Shown here in pieces: positions 1-6,219 of a stretch of 10,338 nucleotides of DNA. Under the pieces are notes generated by a model, which made no database searches, had not been told where the DNA came from, and worked only from the letters and a program-made list of their open reading frames with translations. Origin of the DNA: Novosphingobium sp. (GTDB lineage Bacteria > Pseudomonadota > Alphaproteobacteria > Sphingomonadales > Sphingomonadaceae); the NCBI GenBank assembly GCA_020853995.1, contig JADYXV010000180.1, positions 1 to 10,338 on the forward strand. Direction: 5' to 3'. The translations under genes and the position numbers were made by a program. Each line of letters begins with the position of its first letter. The first letter of the stretch is position 1.

Positions 1-1
1 C

Positions 2-100
2 GGCATCTCATTCTACCAGTTCCTTGGTGATCGCTTCGGCGTCCAAGGCGCAACACCTGTCCCATGGCTGCCCCAACTCGTCATAGCCGCTCCAGCATAA
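2..100 (+). CDS. C-terminal tail of an unidentified protein, possibly a transposase (partial)
   Basis: An open frame enters from the left edge and stops at TAA 98-100, giving 32 residues that begin GISFYQFLGDRFGV and end in a Pro/Leu-rich tail (VPWLPQLV). The pattern 'aromatic-x-(F/Y)LG-x-R followed by a proline-rich PxLPxLV end' reminds me of the C-termini of some alphaproteobacterial transposases, but I cannot assign a family. Nothing upstream is visible, so the frame could also be a chance open stretch. If it is real, it is the 3' end of a gene reading toward the exopolysaccharide operon, or a remnant left by an insertion. No terminal inverted repeat or target duplication can be recognised next to it. 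Confidence 0.3.
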   Translation, partial: GISFYQFLGDRFGVQGATPVPWLPQLVIAAPA

Positions 101-285
101 CCGCCCGGGAATTTGCCCCGCTTACCGCAGCGTCAAGCTAACCTACTGATACTACTCAACTTAATTTCGGATCGGGCTCTTAGGCAAAGGCCCCCTATCA
201 AAAGATAGATCATTGCAGCACACAGGCTGAACAGACTTATATTTGCAGCCACAGCTATCCGCTTTTCAGAAACTCGCCATACGAT

Positions 286-301
286 TATAACAAAAGTTAT
301 A
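286..301. repeat. Perfect palindrome TATAAC-AAAA-GTTATA, candidate operator
   Basis: Six-base arms TATAAC (286-291) and GTTATA (296-301) flank AAAA. The element lies about 160 bp before the first exopolysaccharide gene and about 80 bp before the TATAAT hexamer. The size and symmetry would suit a dimeric regulator. In AT-rich DNA a 6-bp inverted repeat can arise by chance, so the operator role is only inferred. Confidence 0.3.
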
Positions 302-356
302 TTTTGATATTTCGTCAGTTACATTTGAAAATCCTAAAGTAATAATCCTTTATATA

Positions 357-392
357 AAACAAAACACATCTTATGTCTCTATAATCTCTATT
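357..392 (+). promoter_or_regulatory. Possible promoter of the exopolysaccharide operon
   Basis: A perfect -10 hexamer TATAAT sits at 380-385, about 77 bp before the first start codon, which would give a leader of roughly 70 nt. The expected -35 position (357-362) reads AAACAA and is poor, so the promoter would need an activator or other contacts. Two alternatives exist: TTGAAA (325-330) with TTTATA (349-354) at 18 bp spacing, and TTGCAC (401-406) with TATGCG (424-429) at 17 bp. None can be chosen from sequence alone. Confidence 0.3.
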
Positions 393-462
393 TTCGATAC
401 TTGCACTCAATTACCGCCACGCCTATGCGGAAATACATATCAATACAGGATGTTCTCCCAGC

Positions 463-1176
463 ATGATCACAGCGAGCAGTCGACGCGCCATATCCTGTAT
501 CCTCCTTGCAGTTTCAGCGTTTCTTCTTTCAGGATGCACGAATGCTGTCGCTACCAGAATCGGTGTGGTTGATTCCACGCCGGTCAGTGCTGATGGCCAG
601 TCGGACTATTCCGCGGTTGAAACGGCAGACTATCTCCTGCGTCCATCCGATGTCGTGACAATCACGGTGTTCCGCGAACCGGACTTGTCCGTTCAAAACA
701 CGCCAGTCGGCGCAGATGGCATGTTGTCCTTGCCACTGATCGGATCGATCAAAGTGGACGGTCTGACTGCAAGACAGCTGGAGCAGGACATCCGCAGCAG
801 GCTCAAACCATCATTGACCGACCCTAAAGTCAGCGTGAACGTCATGCAATTCGGATCACACGTGGTGACCGTTGAAGGTGCCGTGGAAAAGCCCGGAATG
901 TACGCGTTCAAGCCCGGCACCCGACTGTCAGGCGCCATGTCGCTCGCCGCCGGACCAAGCCGCGTCGCAAAACTCAAGGAAATCGCGGTTTTCCGCCAGA
1001 CGCCCAGCGGCATGGCGGTTGCCAAATTTGATTACGCCGCCGTGCGGGCCGGCACCATGATGGATCCGGTTCTCGAACCGAGCGACCGCGTCGTGGTTGG
1101 CACTTCGGGATTGTCGGTGTTCTGGCAAGACCTTTTGAAGACACTGCCCGCCTTCGCCCTGTTCACGAACCTTTGA
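463..1176 (+). CDS. Polysaccharide export outer-membrane lipoprotein (Wza/GumB family)
   Basis: 237 residues. This is predicted to be the outer-membrane/periplasmic export channel protein that carries polymerised exopolysaccharide or capsule out of the cell with a Wzc-type partner. An N-terminal signal peptide of about 24 residues ends in the lipobox LSGC with Cys25, so the mature protein should be lipid-anchored. Residues about 57-130 match the polysaccharide export domain: LRPSDVV at 59-65, followed by VGADGMLSLPLIG. Residues about 132-215 match one SLBB domain (VEGAVEKPGMY from 137). At 237 residues it is much shorter than E. coli Wza and close to GumB-type proteins. The C-terminal segment (FWQDLLKTLPAFALF) is hydrophobic/amphipathic and could be the membrane-inserting end. 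The Shine-Dalgarno is weak (AGGA 447-450, 12 nt from ATG). The kinase gene follows after 60 bp on the same strand, so they are probably co-transcribed. Confidence 0.92.
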   Translation: MITASSRRAISCILLAVSAFLLSGCTNAVATRIGVVDSTPVSADGQSDYSAVETADYLLRPSDVVTITVFREPDLSVQNTPVGADGMLSLPLIGSIKVDGLTARQLEQDIRSRLKPSLTDPKVSVNVMQFGSHVVTVEGAVEKPGMYAFKPGTRLSGAMSLAAGPSRVAKLKEIAVFRQTPSGMAVAKFDYAAVRAGTMMDPVLEPSDRVVVGTSGLSVFWQDLLKTLPAFALFTNL

Positions 1177-1236
1177 CGGTTCGCGCGCCCGTAACGGCAA
1201 GCCTGATAGCATCCGCATGAAAAGGTTGAAGCAAGC

Positions 1237-3444
1237 ATGACAGAAGCCGCAAGCAGCCGCGCTTCGTGGACCGATAGATATCTTCCCGGGGAGGCAGAGG
1301 CTGATTCCGGCCAACCTGCCAATGTGATCAACCTGTCGATGATCCGTGGCATCTTGTTCCGTCAACGCATGGTGCTGATCGGTGTGGTCGCGACGGCTTT
1401 GGTGCTGGGCCTTGTCCTGACGCTGCTGACCAAGCCTGTCTTTCAATCCACTGCAACCGTGCGGATCGACCCGAACGGGGCGAATATCGTTGAAGGGCAA
1501 GACCTTGCGCCGACCGTGGCGACGAGCGAAATCAACCGCTACATGCAGACGCAGGGCACGGTCATCACCAGCCAGCGGATGGCTTTGCAGGTTGTCGATT
1601 CCCTCAAGCTTGACCAGAACGACGCTTTTCTCGGTAAATCAGTGGCGAACGGCAAGCCCGCCGGACTGACCGACAAGCAATGGCAGGCACAGCGCCGGGA
1701 GAAGGCGGCAGCCGTCGTGCGCAGCGGGGTGTCTGTTGATATCCCGCAGGATAATCGCGTTATCAGCATCAACTTCCGGTCCGGTGACCCGACTACGGCG
1801 CGGCTGGTGACAGATTCCTATGCCGACAATTTCGTTCAGGCAGATGTGCGTCGCGCGCTTGAAGCCAATGCCTATGCGCAAAAGTTCCTGCAGGAACAGA
1901 TCGTCCAGATCAGTGCCAAATTGCAGGAGGCAGAACGCGCTGCCAACGCATATGCCAAGGCCAACCAGATTGTTGCAACGCCCCTGTCGGCACCATCCAC
2001 CGGAGAGACGAAGGCATCACCTGCTGCTCCGACCCTGATGGTCTCGAACCTTGCCAGCATTAGCGGCACTTACGGTCAGGCAAGGGCACAGCGCATTGCC
2101 GCTGAACAAAGATGGGCCGCCATTGCCGCGATTCCGGCCGGGCAATTGCCGGAAGTGCAGCAAAGCCCTGCAATCCAGGATCTGTACAGCGAGCGGGCCA
2201 AAGTCGTGACGGAACTGTCGGAGTTGCGGCAGCGTTACGGCGACACCTATCCGCAAGTGATAGAGGCCAAGGCGCGCGTCGCATCGCTGGATGGCCAAAT
2301 CGGCCGGTTAGGCGCCGACATCAAGAATGGCATCCGCGATAGCTACAACATCGCGTTGCGCCAGGAACAGGCCCTGTCTGGTGAACTGGACAAGGTGTCC
2401 GCACAGACGCTGGATGAGCAGGACCGGCGCGTCCAGTTCAATCTGCTTGACCGGCAGGCCAGCGCGCTACGCACCCAGCTCGCCTCCCTGCTTGACAGGT
2501 TCAACGAAATTTCGGCGGCTGCGAACGTGCGCAGCGGTTCGATCACCAAGCTGGATGCGGCAACCCTGCCTGCAGCGCCGGTTACGCCGAATCTGGTCAA
2601 GAACATGCTGGTGGCGTTGATTCTGGGTATTGGCCTTGCTGTCGTCATTGCCGTGCTGATCGAATCATTTGATGACCGTTTGCGCTCAAGCGAGGGCGTC
2701 GAACGCAAGCTGGGGACACCGTTGCTGGGCTTCACCCCTTATGTTGCAGATGACGACGTGTCCGAACAGGCAAACGATCCGTTCAGCGGCCTGATGGAAG
2801 CCTATTCATCGCTGCGGACATCGGTCGATTTCGCCATAGCGGGAACCCATCGCATCATCCAGGTGACCAGCAGCCAGCCCTCTGAAGGCAAATCGCTGTC
2901 CTCATCCGTTCTTGCCAGAAAATACGCGCAACTGGGACGCAAGACCCTGTTGATTGACGCCGACCTTCGCAAGCCGACAATTGCCAACCTGTTCGGCGCA
3001 AAGCGTTCATCAACCGGTTTTGCCGAAGTCCTGCTGGGCGATGTGCCATTGGCTGATGCCTTGCTGAAGAATACGCCGGAGAATCTTGACGTCTTGCCGA
3101 TCGGGTCAATCCCGTCGAACCCGGTGGAACTTCTGTCATCGCAACTGCTGGTCGATTTTCTGGCAAAGCATCGTGAAGATTACGCGGTCATCGTCATCGA
3201 TTCATCGCCAGTGATGGGATTGGCTGACGCTCCGTTGATCTCGCGCCACGTCGATGGCGTGGTGTTCATCGTCGAGGCCAACCGTTCACAATTCGGCCAG
3301 ACGAAATCGGCCCTGCGGCGGTTGCGGACGGCGGGCGCGCGGGTGGCAGGTGTGGTCCTGACAAAATACCGCTCGGCCGAGGCCGGACTGTCCTACGACT
3401 ACATGTACAATTACTACGCCTATGGCGACAAGTCGGCGAAGTGA
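1237..3444 (+). CDS. Wzc-type polysaccharide co-polymerase with fused tyrosine autokinase (BY-kinase)
   Basis: 735 residues. This inner-membrane protein controls chain length and couples polymerisation to export; its cytoplasmic domain autophosphorylates on tyrosines. TM1 is at about 46-65. A Wzz-like periplasmic region follows, with coiled-coil stretches (e.g. QISAKLQEAERAANAYAKA) and an RYGDTYPQV motif like the YGPKHP segment of the family. A PVTPN motif precedes TM2 (457-475). The kinase has Walker A SSQPSEGKS (545-553, Lys552), Walker A' LLIDADLRKP (571-580) and Walker B VIVIDSSP (651-658, Asp655). The C-terminus carries a tyrosine cluster at 720, 722, 724, 726, 727 and 729, plus Tyr711. 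Proteobacteria usually fuse the two modules as here, whereas the sphingan clusters of Sphingomonas split them (GelC/GelE-like), so this is not the typical sphingan arrangement. No cognate Wzb-type phosphatase gene is in the window. The start ATG is preceded by AAAGG 11 nt upstream. Confidence 0.95.
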   Translation: MTEAASSRASWTDRYLPGEAEADSGQPANVINLSMIRGILFRQRMVLIGVVATALVLGLVLTLLTKPVFQSTATVRIDPNGANIVEGQDLAPTVATSEINRYMQTQGTVITSQRMALQVVDSLKLDQNDAFLGKSVANGKPAGLTDKQWQAQRREKAAAVVRSGVSVDIPQDNRVISINFRSGDPTTARLVTDSYADNFVQADVRRALEANAYAQKFLQEQIVQISAKLQEAERAANAYAKANQIVATPLSAPSTGETKASPAAPTLMVSNLASISGTYGQARAQRIAAEQRWAAIAAIPAGQLPEVQQSPAIQDLYSERAKVVTELSELRQRYGDTYPQVIEAKARVASLDGQIGRLGADIKNGIRDSYNIALRQEQALSGELDKVSAQTLDEQDRRVQFNLLDRQASALRTQLASLLDRFNEISAAANVRSGSITKLDAATLPAAPVTPNLVKNMLVALILGIGLAVVIAVLIESFDDRLRSSEGVERKLGTPLLGFTPYVADDDVSEQANDPFSGLMEAYSSLRTSVDFAIAGTHRIIQVTSSQPSEGKSLSSSVLARKYAQLGRKTLLIDADLRKPTIANLFGAKRSSTGFAEVLLGDVPLADALLKNTPENLDVLPIGSIPSNPVELLSSQLLVDFLAKHREDYAVIVIDSSPVMGLADAPLISRHVDGVVFIVEANRSQFGQTKSALRRLRTAGARVAGVVLTKYRSAEAGLSYDYMYNYYAYGDKSAK

Positions 3445-3452
3445 TCTGCACT

Positions 3453-3498
3453 GGCACCTGCCCTGCCCGCGTCATCGGGCTATGGCGGGGCAGGTGCC
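3453..3498 (+). repeat. Strong inverted repeat (15-bp stem) between kinase and glycosyltransferase genes
   Basis: GGCACCTGCCCTGCC (3453-3467) pairs with GGCGGGGCAGGTGCC (3484-3498): 15 pairs including one G-U in RNA, with a 16-nt loop. It begins 8 nt after the kinase stop codon and ends about 30 nt before the next start codon. It is followed by TGGCTCTTCTGCC, not a run of T, so it is not a classical intrinsic terminator. It could weaken read-through, protect the 3' end of the wza-wzc message from exonucleases, or be a small palindromic repeat. Confidence 0.7.
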
Positions 3499-3520
3499 TG
3501 GCTCTTCTGCCTGCGATGAT

Positions 3521-3525
3521 GGAGG
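3521..3525 (+). promoter_or_regulatory. Ribosome binding site GGAGG of the glycosyltransferase gene
   Basis: GGAGG ends 3 nt before GTG (3529) and 6 nt before the next in-frame codon TTG (3532). The spacing suits the TTG better; the GTG is the more common start codon. The two choices differ by one residue. The nearby ATG codons at 3516 and 3519 are out of frame. Confidence 0.6.
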
Positions 3526-3528
3526 CCA

Positions 3529-4725
3529 GTGTTGGTCGAAAAGCTTGGAACAATCCGGCAAGTCATCCATGTCAGTGGCGACTTTCCTGACCGCGTTGAT
3601 CCGGCGAAAACACCGGTCATCCAGACCCTGCTGCAACTGACCCGATCCGGGTTCGATCACAGAGTCATCTCGGTCAATCGCCGCTCGCCGCCGATGGGCA
3701 CATTCGCCTGGAAGACCCTGCAAACCTGCGGCAAGCCGCCGCTGGAAGTTGAAGCGACGCCATTCGATCAGGGAACCGCCCTGGTTTACAAAGCACCACC
3801 CAAGGGCATCTTGCATGCTGCAATGTTACGCCGTCTGGGGGAGCACATTGCAACGCAGATCGCCAGCCTTCCTTGCCCGCCAGACCTGATTGTCGGGCAC
3901 AAGCTTTCAATCGAAGGCATTGCTGTCCGCCATGCAGCAGCCTTGTGCGGCATTCCCTATGCCATCTCGATCCAAGGAAACACCGACGCCAAGATCGTTG
4001 CAGCGCGGCCCGATTTGCGCCGTGATCTGCGCGCTGTGCTTCACGAAGCAGCGATGGTTTTTCCGTTTTCGCCCTGGGCATTGCGACAGGTCGAGGCGCG
4101 GCTCGGGGTGCGCACGGGGCCGGTTACGCTTCTGCCCTGCCCGACCGACATTGATACGCCTGTCGCACCGCGTACCAATGGCAACGGCTTCATCTCCGTC
4201 TTCCACCTCAGGAACCACGCCATCAAAAATCTCGATGGCATGGCCAAATCCGCGCGATTGCTTGACCGCAAAGGCCACTGCGTCCCGCTTTCCATCATCG
4301 GTGGCGGAAGCGCGGATGACGTCGCGCGCTGTGCCAGGCTCGTCAAAGGTGCCAATAGCATCACGTTTGCAGGCCCGATGGACCGCGCAGCCCTGCGCGC
4401 CCGCATGACTCAAGCCACAGGCTTTGTCATGCCATCGCGCCGGGAAAGCTTCGGGCTGGTGTTTATCGAAGCGCTGTTTTGCGGGATCCCGATCATCTAT
4501 CCGGCCGGTGCCGCCGTGGACGGCTATTTCGACGGCGCGCCCTTTGCCATTCGCGTTAACGCAAAGGATCCAGCCGCAATCGCCAACGCCATGCTCCATA
4601 TCCGCAAGCACGAAACCGCGATAAAATCTGCACTGCAAGAATGGCAGCACAGTGCAGATGCGCAGCGCTTTACGCGCGTTGCCATAGCCGAAGCCTTTGC
4701 TTCCGGGCTAAGAGTCGGGATGTAA
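3529..4725 (+). CDS. Glycosyltransferase, GT4-type (group 1), GT-B fold
   Basis: 398 residues from a GTG start. This is predicted to be a cytoplasmic or membrane-associated enzyme that transfers a sugar from a nucleotide-sugar donor to a growing polysaccharide repeat unit. The N-terminal half has a first Rossmann strand (VIHVSGDFPD, about 12-21) and AISIQGNTDAK in the middle. The C-terminal half has the GT4 donor-site pattern: VFHLRNHAIKNLDG with Arg228 and Lys233, then an IIGGG strand, and the EX7E motif RESFGLVFIE with Glu306 and Glu314. No membrane segment is evident. Its position 84 bp after the Wzc kinase gene, on the same strand, suggests a role in exopolysaccharide synthesis, though the hairpin between them may uncouple expression. 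Donor and acceptor sugars cannot be read from the sequence. The gene ends 24 bp from the convergent glpK. Confidence 0.88.
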   Translation: MLVEKLGTIRQVIHVSGDFPDRVDPAKTPVIQTLLQLTRSGFDHRVISVNRRSPPMGTFAWKTLQTCGKPPLEVEATPFDQGTALVYKAPPKGILHAAMLRRLGEHIATQIASLPCPPDLIVGHKLSIEGIAVRHAAALCGIPYAISIQGNTDAKIVAARPDLRRDLRAVLHEAAMVFPFSPWALRQVEARLGVRTGPVTLLPCPTDIDTPVAPRTNGNGFISVFHLRNHAIKNLDGMAKSARLLDRKGHCVPLSIIGGGSADDVARCARLVKGANSITFAGPMDRAALRARMTQATGFVMPSRRESFGLVFIEALFCGIPIIYPAGAAVDGYFDGAPFAIRVNAKDPAAIANAMLHIRKHETAIKSALQEWQHSADAQRFTRVAIAEAFASGLRVGM

Positions 4726-4745
4726 GGCCCCGCCCCGCCACATCC
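4718..4745. terminator. Weak hairpin in the convergent gap between glycosyltransferase and glpK
   Basis: GGATGT (4718-4723) pairs with ACATCC (4740-4745), extended by GGC/GCC (4726-4728 with 4737-4739) across an AA bulge. It overlaps the stop codon of the glycosyltransferase and spans most of the 24-bp gap between two genes that end toward each other. No T-run follows on either strand, so a bidirectional terminator role is only a guess from position. Confidence 0.22.
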
Positions 4746-4749
4746 AGCG

Positions 4750-6219
4750 CTACAAGTGGCGACCTACCGCGCCTCGCCACGATTCCAGTCTGCGTTCACG
4801 CGCCGGGTTCTGCATATCGGGCTGGAACACATCGCGCGGGGCAATCATTCCCCGCGCCGCAGCCAGACCTGCATATTGACCCAGACCAATAGCTGCCAGA
4901 ATGGCTGCACCGCGTGCCGTCGTTTCCACATCCGCCGGTCGTTCACACCGGATGTCCAGCATATTGGCAATGTCCTGTACCAGCCAGTTGTTCGCGCTCA
5001 TCCCGCCGTCCAGCCGCAGCAATGACCAGCCCGCGCCATCCGCCGCAAACGCTGCGCCCAGATCGTGAAACACGTGGCCGATGGATTCCAGCGCGGCCCG
5101 CACGATATGCGCGCGCGTTGCCGCAAACGATAATCCCGTGATGCTGCCCCGCGCATCAGCCAGCCAATAGGGCGCGCCAAGGCCCGAAAGCGCGGGTACC
5201 ACGACAACGCCTGCGCTGTCCTCCACAGACCGTGCCAGCGCCTCGCTGTCGGCTGCATTCTCCAGCAAACCGATGCTGTCGCGCAGCCATTTGACAAGGC
5301 TTCCGGCAACGAACACCGAGCCCTCCAGCGCGAAAGTCCGCTCGCCCCCCACTTCGCACAGCACGGTGCCCAGCAACCGGTGCGTTGATTGTGGCGGCTG
5401 CTGCCCCATGTTCGAAAGGATGAATGCACCGGTCCCCAGCGTGGCCTTGGCCTCGCCTTTGGCAAAGCAGCCCTGCCCGATGGTTGCCGCCTGCTGGTCG
5501 CCCGCAAGGCCGGTAATCGGGATGGCACGGCCGAACAATTCCGGCGCGGTTTCACCAAAGCGCCCTGCATTGGGCACGATCTCGGGCAAGGCCACCTGCG
5601 GCACGCCGAACAAGTCACACAGCCCTGCGTCCCATGTCGCCCCGGTCAGCGCCATCAGCATCGTGCGGCTGGCATTGGTCACATCGGTAATGTGCAAACC
5701 GCCGGTCAGGTTCCAAACCAGCCAGCTTTCTACCGTGCCGAACGCCAACCAGCTACCCAATGCCGCCGCCTCGGGCACGTTGCGCAACAACCATTCCATC
5801 TTGCTGGCCGAAAAATAAGGATCGAGCAGCAAGCCGGTGGCCTCCTGCACCGCCGCCTCGTGCCCCGCCTCGCGCAAAGCCTTGCAACGCTCCTCGGTCC
5901 GGCGGTCCTGCCACACCAGCGCGCGGCTTACCGGCTTGCCGGTCTGCCGGTCCCATGCCACCACAGTTTCGCGCTGGTTGGTAACGCCGATCCCCGCAAT
6001 CCGGTCAGCCCCGCCTGCACGCTCCACCATCGCGCGGGCGCAGCGCAAAGTGCGCTCCCAGATTTCGGTCGCGTCATGCTCCACCATGCCGGGCGCGGGA
6101 TAGTGCTGGGTCAGTTCCTCTTGCGCGGATGCCAGCACTGCACCTTGGGGGGAATAGAGGATCGCCCGCGTCGAGGTCGTGCCCTCATCCAGCACCAATA
6201 TGCAGCGTTCATCCGTCAT
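4750..6219 (-). CDS. glpK: Glycerol kinase
   Basis: 489 residues. This cytoplasmic FGGY-family kinase uses ATP to convert glycerol to sn-glycerol 3-phosphate. Visible motifs are the N-terminal phosphate loop DEGTTSTR (11-18, where the usual form is DQGTT), NQRET (81-85) with Arg83 and Glu84, Tyr135 in DPYFS, and AGDQQAA with Asp241. These residues match the glycerol-binding set of E. coli GlpK (Arg83, Glu84, Tyr135, Asp245). LDGGMSANN (403-411) is the C-terminal nucleotide-binding signature. The segment before AGDQ lacks the glycine-rich GGKGGTR loop that binds fructose 1,6-bisphosphate in E. coli. The start at 6219 is chosen because its ATG overlaps the glpD stop (ATGA) and the family begins there; the frame stays open 84 bp further, inside glpD. 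AGGGG lies 10 nt upstream. It is translationally coupled to glpD. Confidence 0.96.
   Translation of the reverse strand: MTDERCILVLDEGTTSTRAILYSPQGAVLASAQEELTQHYPAPGMVEHDATEIWERTLRCARAMVERAGGADRIAGIGVTNQRETVVAWDRQTGKPVSRALVWQDRRTEERCKALREAGHEAAVQEATGLLLDPYFSASKMEWLLRNVPEAAALGSWLAFGTVESWLVWNLTGGLHITDVTNASRTMLMALTGATWDAGLCDLFGVPQVALPEIVPNAGRFGETAPELFGRAIPITGLAGDQQAATIGQGCFAKGEAKATLGTGAFILSNMGQQPPQSTHRLLGTVLCEVGGERTFALEGSVFVAGSLVKWLRDSIGLLENAADSEALARSVEDSAGVVVVPALSGLGAPYWLADARGSITGLSFAATRAHIVRAALESIGHVFHDLGAAFAADGAGWSLLRLDGGMSANNWLVQDIANMLDIRCERPADVETTARGAAILAAIGLGQYAGLAAARGMIAPRDVFQPDMQNPARERRLESWRGAVGRHL

Larger units (their letters stand above)
101..462. other. AT-rich gene-free region upstream of the exopolysaccharide genes
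   Basis: No convincing coding frame is present in about 360 bases. By hand count, 241-420 has 57 G/C in 180 bases (about 32%), against clearly GC-rich genes on both sides. It contains the palindrome at 286-301, the A/T tract around 322-365 and the TATAAT hexamer at 380-385. The likely role is as promoter and regulatory region for the operon starting at 463. The low GC could instead reflect the edge of a transferred segment. Confidence 0.7.

Noticed and set aside
304..350. Ros/MucR-type AT-rich binding box
   Set aside because: The A/T-rich string is suggestive, but no defined consensus could be matched by eye, so no site is claimed.
928..1500. 190-codon minus-strand frame across the wza-wzc junction
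   Set aside because: It overlaps the ends of two well-supported genes and has no family features.
3907..4650. 247-codon open frame on the minus strand opposite the glycosyltransferase gene
   Set aside because: The opposite strand encodes a protein with clear GT4 motifs, and this frame has shadow-type composition.
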